Positions 59,864-64,000 of a stretch of 64,000 nt of DNA are shown one piece after another; positions within the stretch are counted from its first letter, which is position 1, and every line of letters begins with the position of its first letter. The notes beneath the pieces were generated by a model. That model was given only the letters and a program-made list of their open reading frames with translations. It had not been told where the DNA came from and ran no database searches. Both the position numbers and the translations under genes were made by a program. Source of the stretch: Clostridia bacterium (GTDB taxonomy: Bacteria; Bacillota; Clostridia; Oscillospirales; Acutalibacteraceae); assembly GCA_017465505.1 (NCBI GenBank), contig JAFTWB010000004.1:20121-84120 (forward strand), given 5' to 3'.

Positions 59864-60814
59864 ATGAAAAAGTTATTTGCCGCTTTTGCCCTTATGATAT
59901 TAGTGCTTTCTGCCACTGCTTGCTCCTCTGAAAATATCGAGCCTTTGACAGAAACCACACCCCAAACAACAGTTGCCACTCAGCCGACAACTGAGCAAAA
60001 AATACTTGAGCATTTGGAGCTTAAAACAGAGGAGCTTCCTCTTGATAGCCGATGGTACGGCGATGATTTGGAAAAAGCGGGACTTGAACGCACGTCCACA
60101 CAAGTAAGAGCACAGGGTTTTATCACTGAAAAAAGCAAAACAGACAAAGATATAAGAAGTATCATTTTACTTTGTGATTTTGAAAGGTACGGAAATGCCA
60201 TTTTCCACGACCTTTTCTTGGCAGTTGAGGCTGACACAAAAGTTATTTTCAAAGACCTCACCTTTAACACCATTCCCGGAGCATATTCTGAGGAGTTATA
60301 CCTCAACGATATTGACGGCGACGGAGCTGATGAGATTATTCTTCATCAATGCGTAGGTATGAGCGGTGGAGCAGGTCAGTACTTGGCAAGAATTTTCAAA
60401 GTAGAAAGCGATGAAATCAAAGAAATCTTCTGCTCTGAAACCAAAGGTGATTCCACTAAAAGGTGGGACACAGGCTTTTCGGGACATCCCGAGGACAACT
60501 TCACCTTTGTGATTACCAACAGTTTCACAGGCTATAAATCAGAATACAATGTTGGAACAGACAGACCCGACAGACACGACGAAAACGGCAAAGCAATTTC
60601 TAAAAGAAACATTATGGTAGATAGCTTTAATGTATTCTTGCCTAAAGATATTGACTCTGATGGCATTTGTGAGATATATTGTAAGCAGTACACCTCTGAT
60701 TGGGGACACGCAGACTACACTGGGGATGCCATAAGCATTTTGAAATTCAATACCGAAAAACAGGACTTTGAGGTTATTGACGCCTGGTTCGAGCCTGCTG
60801 ACGATTTAAAATAA
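59864..60814 (+). CDS. Hypothetical lipoprotein with FG-GAP/VCBS-like repeats
   Basis: The 316-residue protein has a signal peptide with lipobox SATAC (Cys at about residue 21) and a Thr/Gln-rich linker. The body contains two Asp-rich calcium-type loops, NDIDGDGADEIIL (about residue 147) and DIDSDGICEIYC (about 267), like FG-GAP/VCBS repeats. I recognise no specific family. It is anchored outside the membrane, and the loops may bind calcium. Two membrane protein genes follow closely and may be cotranscribed. Confidence 0.65.
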   Translation: MKKLFAAFALMILVLSATACSSENIEPLTETTPQTTVATQPTTEQKILEHLELKTEELPLDSRWYGDDLEKAGLERTSTQVRAQGFITEKSKTDKDIRSIILLCDFERYGNAIFHDLFLAVEADTKVIFKDLTFNTIPGAYSEELYLNDIDGDGADEIILHQCVGMSGGAGQYLARIFKVESDEIKEIFCSETKGDSTKRWDTGFSGHPEDNFTFVITNSFTGYKSEYNVGTDRPDRHDENGKAISKRNIMVDSFNVFLPKDIDSDGICEIYCKQYTSDWGHADYTGDAISILKFNTEKQDFEVIDAWFEPADDLK

Positions 60815-60831
60815 ACACACGGAGTAAAACT

Positions 60832-61380
60832 ATGACCATTTTCCCTACCCACAAAACCGAGCTTAAGACAAAACTGCCACGTCAGGAAATACTTGAAAGA
60901 CTCAAAAGTAACAATATATACACTAAAGGCTTTTATTACGAGCTGAAAGAAAATAGGAAAGATTATATTCTTAAGCCTATCCGAAAAGAAAGCGGACGTA
61001 ATATCTTTACATCTGTTGTAAATATAAAAATTGCCGAAAAAACATCCCATACCATAGTTAACTTAAGCTTTCAGCCTTTAAAAGCTAACGCCATCGGCTT
61101 TCTAATTACTACACTTCTGCTTTTTTCTGTATCGGTTGGTCTTTCAGTCTTTGACATTTTAAAGACGGGCTTTTCCATCGGCAACTTGCTGACACTTATG
61201 ATAGGATTGTTGTTTTATATTTTCTGTATGCTAATGTTCTCTTTTGAGGTACTGAGTATCAGAAAACAAATTGAAGAGCATATAGAAGCCGAGAGTATAG
61301 ACACACCCGAAGATGAAATGTCAAGGCTTCAGCAGTGGTACGAAAAAGACAGAGAGCCTTTTAAATTCAGAAACAAATAA
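60832..61380 (+). CDS. Hypothetical membrane protein, PH-like N-terminal part possible
   Basis: I do not recognise this 182-residue protein. The first 80 residues are soluble-looking and beta-rich with many Lys. Two hydrophobic segments follow (about residues 85-110 and 115-140), then a charged helix (RKQIEEHIEAESIDTPEDEM). It follows the lipoprotein gene by 17 nt. Its topology suggests both termini in the cytosol. Confidence 0.55.
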   Translation: MTIFPTHKTELKTKLPRQEILERLKSNNIYTKGFYYELKENRKDYILKPIRKESGRNIFTSVVNIKIAEKTSHTIVNLSFQPLKANAIGFLITTLLLFSVSVGLSVFDILKTGFSIGNLLTLMIGLLFYIFCMLMFSFEVLSIRKQIEEHIEAESIDTPEDEMSRLQQWYEKDREPFKFRNK

Positions 61381-61393
61381 TCTTATGAGGTAA

Positions 61394-61924
61394 ATGATGA
61401 GAAAAAACGATAACAAGTTTTATCCCTTGCTGTTTGCAACATTAGGATTTATATATTCCGCTTTGGTAGGTGTAGTTGATTTTTATGTAAATCCCGAAGT
61501 AAAGTCGTGGGCAAATCTTTGCTTTGTTGTTCCGATGATTATTCTCTCGGTTTTCACTTTGTTTCTATGTGCTGAGAAAATAAAAGATGTAAAGCCAAAG
61601 GATATTTATATTCCGCCAATTATTTTTACGGTTTTATTTCTTGTAGCGACTTACGGCTTTACCCTTATATATCCCGATATGTTTTTAAGGCCTGCATATT
61701 GGTCGTTATTAGTTTCATATGCCTTTACTGCTATATGTATCGCAATTATTATGGTAATACCAAAAATTCCACGGAAAAGGTTTGTTTTTTTAAGCTACCT
61801 TGGCGTTGTAATACTTGAGGGTTGGGGGATTGCAAGTTCCATATATAATTGTTTTGTAAAAATTTCTGCAAATGGACCTTATCTTGATATTCTTCTTAAA
61901 ATCCGAGAAAACTTAATAGGTTAA
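61394..61924 (+). CDS. Hypothetical five-segment membrane protein
   Basis: The 176-residue protein has about five hydrophobic segments with short loops. It starts MMRKNDNKFYPLLFATLGF and ends in a soluble stretch (NGPYLDILLKIRENLIG). I recognise no family. TGAGGTAAA precedes the double ATG, and either ATG is possible. It closes the three-gene group and is followed by a strong terminator. Confidence 0.55.
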   Translation: MMRKNDNKFYPLLFATLGFIYSALVGVVDFYVNPEVKSWANLCFVVPMIILSVFTLFLCAEKIKDVKPKDIYIPPIIFTVLFLVATYGFTLIYPDMFLRPAYWSLLVSYAFTAICIAIIMVIPKIPRKRFVFLSYLGVVILEGWGIASSIYNCFVKISANGPYLDILLKIRENLIG

Positions 61925-61935
61925 TAAATATGCAG

Positions 61936-61962
61936 CGAGAGGTTTTATGCCTCTCGTTTTTT
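61936..61962 (+). terminator. Intrinsic terminator after the hypothetical operon
   Basis: CGAGAGG and CCTCTCG pair around a 7-nt loop, followed by T6. Confidence 0.88.
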
Positions 61963-62083
61963 GCAATGTTTTCCGACGCAGTTTAACTTATATTTAACAA
62001 AATCCTGCTTTTAGATTTTACAAAAATTCAATAAATTAGTAATGTGCGAAAATTAAATAAATATTAAAACAGGATGTGTAATT

Positions 62084-63853
62084 ATGGAAACTCCAACCTT
62101 TGATTTCTTTAATAATGTCCTACCCCTTATCGGCGGACTATGTCTGTTCCTTTTCGGTATGAACATTATGGGCGACGGTTTAGAGAGGTCTGCAGGCTCA
62201 AGCCTTAAGTCCTTACTTTCAAAGCTTACCAGCGGCAAGATTGCAGGCTTTCTTACAGGTCTTGGTGTAACTGCGGTTATCCAGTCCTCTTCTGCAACCA
62301 CTGTTATGGTAGTCGGCTTTGTAAACTCAGGCATTATGACCTTAAAGCAGGCGATTAACGTAATTATGGGTGCAAATGTAGGCACAACTGTTACCGCCTG
62401 GATTCTTTCACTCTCGGGCATTGAGGGTGACGCCTGGTTTATGCAGATTTTAAAGCCCACCTCTTTTACCCCTATTCTTGCTCTTATCGGTATTGCCCTT
62501 TATATGATGGCAAAGAAGAACAAGCACAAGGACATCGGCTCTATCCTTTTGGGCTTTGCTACCCTTATGTTCGGTATGGACACAATGTCCTCAGCAGTTT
62601 CTGTACTTAAGGAAATCCCTGAGTTCCAGAACTTTATGATTATGTTTCAGAACCCCATTATGGGTGTGCTTGCAGGTGCAATCCTCACAGGTATTATCCA
62701 GTCTTCTTCCGCTTCTGTTGGTATTTTACAGGCACTTTCTTCAACAGGTGCGGTTTCCATCGGTGCTTCAATCCCCATTATTATGGGTCAGAACATCGGT
62801 ACCTGCGTAACTGCTCTTATCTCCTCTGTGGGTACTAACAGAAACGCAAGACGTGCTTCTATCGTTCACCTTTCCTTCAACATCATCGGTACTTTAATTA
62901 TCCTGATTGTTTATACACTCGTTACTGCAATTGTTAAAATTGAAGTTCTCGCAAATCCTGCCGACGAGCTTTCAATTGCAGTCTGCCACACAGCATTCAA
63001 TGTTATCTGTACGGCAATTATGCTTCCTATGGCAGGTCTTCTTGAGAAAATTTCCTATGCAATTATCCGTGAGCCCAAGGGTTCTGACAACAAGGACAAG
63101 AAGGTTACTCTTGACGAGCGTTTAATGGAAACTCCTGCAATTGCTATCAACCAGTGCCACGTTGTTGCTGCTCAGATGGCTGAGGTTTCAATGAACGCAA
63201 TGAAAGCTTCTCTCACCCTCTTTGACAAATACGACGCAGAAGTCGCCGAGCAAATCAAAACCGACGAAACTGCCGTCGACCACTACGAGGATATTCTGGG
63301 CTCTTACCTTGTTAAGCTCAGCACCCATCCCTTAAGTGACGCCGACTCTCACGAAGCAAACAAGCTTCTCTTTGTTATCGGCGACCTTGAAAGAATCAGC
63401 GACCACGCTGTGAACATCCTTCGCTCTGCTGATGAAATCAGAGAGAAAGACATCAAGCTCACCACTGCCGCCAAGAATGAAATCAAGGCAATCACAGGTG
63501 CGGTAAGCGAGATTATGGACCTTACTCTTGACGCATTCACAAACACAAATCTCAGTGCCGCTTCCAGCATTGAGCCTCTTGAGGAAGTAATCGACACCCT
63601 TAAGGTTCAGCTCAGAGCCAACCACATTGTGAGAATGCAGAAGGGCGAATGTTCCATTGAAGCAGGCTTTGTATGGGCAGATATTATCACCAACCTTGAG
63701 AGAGTTAGTGATCACTGCTCCAACATCGCAGGTTGTATCATCGAAATGAGCCACGACAGAATGGACATCCACGAGTACTACAACCGCACAAAGCACTCTA
63801 ACCCTGCTTTCGAAGCAAAACACAAAGAATACGCAGCAAAATACGCTATCTGA
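62084..63853 (+). CDS. Na/Pi cotransporter family protein with C-terminal PhoU domain
   Basis: The 589-residue protein has the two inverted QSSS repeats of the NptA family, GVTAVIQSSSATTVMVVGF (about residue 66) and LTGIIQSSSASVGILQAL (about 207). Each lies in a membrane half with about four segments. The last 220 residues are a helical PhoU-like domain (DLERISDHAVNIL, LERVSDHCSNIAG). It would take up phosphate with Na+, with the PhoU part sensing or gating. The stop lies about 10 nt before the end of a group II intron. Confidence 0.92.
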   Translation: METPTFDFFNNVLPLIGGLCLFLFGMNIMGDGLERSAGSSLKSLLSKLTSGKIAGFLTGLGVTAVIQSSSATTVMVVGFVNSGIMTLKQAINVIMGANVGTTVTAWILSLSGIEGDAWFMQILKPTSFTPILALIGIALYMMAKKNKHKDIGSILLGFATLMFGMDTMSSAVSVLKEIPEFQNFMIMFQNPIMGVLAGAILTGIIQSSSASVGILQALSSTGAVSIGASIPIIMGQNIGTCVTALISSVGTNRNARRASIVHLSFNIIGTLIILIVYTLVTAIVKIEVLANPADELSIAVCHTAFNVICTAIMLPMAGLLEKISYAIIREPKGSDNKDKKVTLDERLMETPAIAINQCHVVAAQMAEVSMNAMKASLTLFDKYDAEVAEQIKTDETAVDHYEDILGSYLVKLSTHPLSDADSHEANKLLFVIGDLERISDHAVNILRSADEIREKDIKLTTAAKNEIKAITGAVSEIMDLTLDAFTNTNLSAASSIEPLEEVIDTLKVQLRANHIVRMQKGECSIEAGFVWADIITNLERVSDHCSNIAGCIIEMSHDRMDIHEYYNRTKHSNPAFEAKHKEYAAKYAI

Positions 63854-63861
63854 TATATCTA

Positions 63862-64000
63862 ATCGAGTAGGAGGCTACCCATTAGTTGAGTAGCCGACCT
63901 CTCACACCACCGTGCGTACCGTTCAGTACACGGCGGTTCAATCATATTGAGTGCATAGACTTGTACGCTTCGGATATATCATAGTATCCACGGCGTGCAA
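63862..64000 (-). mobile_element. Group II intron, 3' end (domains V and VI), cut by the window edge
   Basis: On the minus strand, ACCGCCGTG pairs with CACGGTGGT (63906-63937) around TAC-TGAACG-GTA with a 2-nt CG bulge, the shape of domain V. It is followed by GGCTAC...GTAGCC (63873-63895) with unpaired A residues, the shape of domain VI, and the 3' end CTACTCGATT near 63862. The body and reverse transcriptase would lie beyond the window. The exact end is approximate. Confidence 0.85.

Overview
The window looks like a chromosomal segment of an anaerobic, fermentative member of the Clostridia, most like the gut Oscillospiraceae/Ruminococcaceae. This is inferred from gene content and style: an NAD(P)-linked multisubunit [FeFe] hydrogenase operon, type III glutamine synthetase, alpha2-type glycyl-tRNA synthetase, FakA/FakB/PlsY lipid genes, PyrR, a ThiT gene behind a TPP riboswitch, clean Shine-Dalgarno sites and many strong intrinsic terminators. 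No rRNA and only one tRNA are present.

Layout. 1-1.4 kb: a minus-strand IS3-family element cut by the window edge. 1.4-8.4 kb: azlCD, a threonine-aldolase-type lyase, a plsC-gltS pair, cysK and a nucleotidyltransferase-fold gene. 8.4-12.8 kb: an acyl-CoA synthetase-like gene, an orphan zinc-binding lipoprotein, ruvX and a transglutaminase-like lipoprotein. 12.9-20.4 kb: pckG, then the tight minus-strand operon alr-polA-phosphatase-rimI-tsaD. 20.7-29.0 kb: a ten-gene hydrogenase operon in which hndA is split from hndB-hndC-hndD by six sensory or regulatory genes (two DRTGG proteins, two HATPase proteins, a PHP protein and a hydrogenase-like Fe-S protein), behind a promoter overlapped by a Rex-like operator. 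29.0-29.2 kb: an array of small hairpins. 29.3-34.3 kb: small genes, then minus-strand rpmG-secE-nusG-rplK-rplA-[L10 leader]-rplJ-rplL. 34.6-39.1 kb: glyS, pyrR, TPP riboswitch-thiT, a DUF1015 gene and tRNA-Met.

39.2-45.5 kb is the accessory-looking part: an ABC transporter pair, two more hairpin arrays enclosed by two copies of a structured repeat (a third, inverted copy lies at 45.4 kb), an XRE repressor with twin operators and a DUF3169 partner, and a set of tandem paralogous membrane proteins behind a structured leader. 45.5-53.0 kb: minus-strand fakB-fakA-plsY and a 1409-residue acyl-CoA dehydratase activase-like protein. 53.5-59.7 kb: a GT2 glycosyltransferase, a lipoprotein, glnN, sfsA and an M18 aminopeptidase. 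59.8-63.9 kb: three hypothetical genes and a Na/Pi cotransporter-PhoU protein. The right edge holds domains V and VI of a minus-strand group II intron.

The most novel signals are non-coding. Three tandem arrays have short perfect hairpins of varying sequence separated by a nearly constant linker; two of the three share the linker AAYWYCAC. A 56-nt repeat occurs three times, and its paired segments change in a compensatory way between copies. All calls come from reading sequence and translations; no database search was run.
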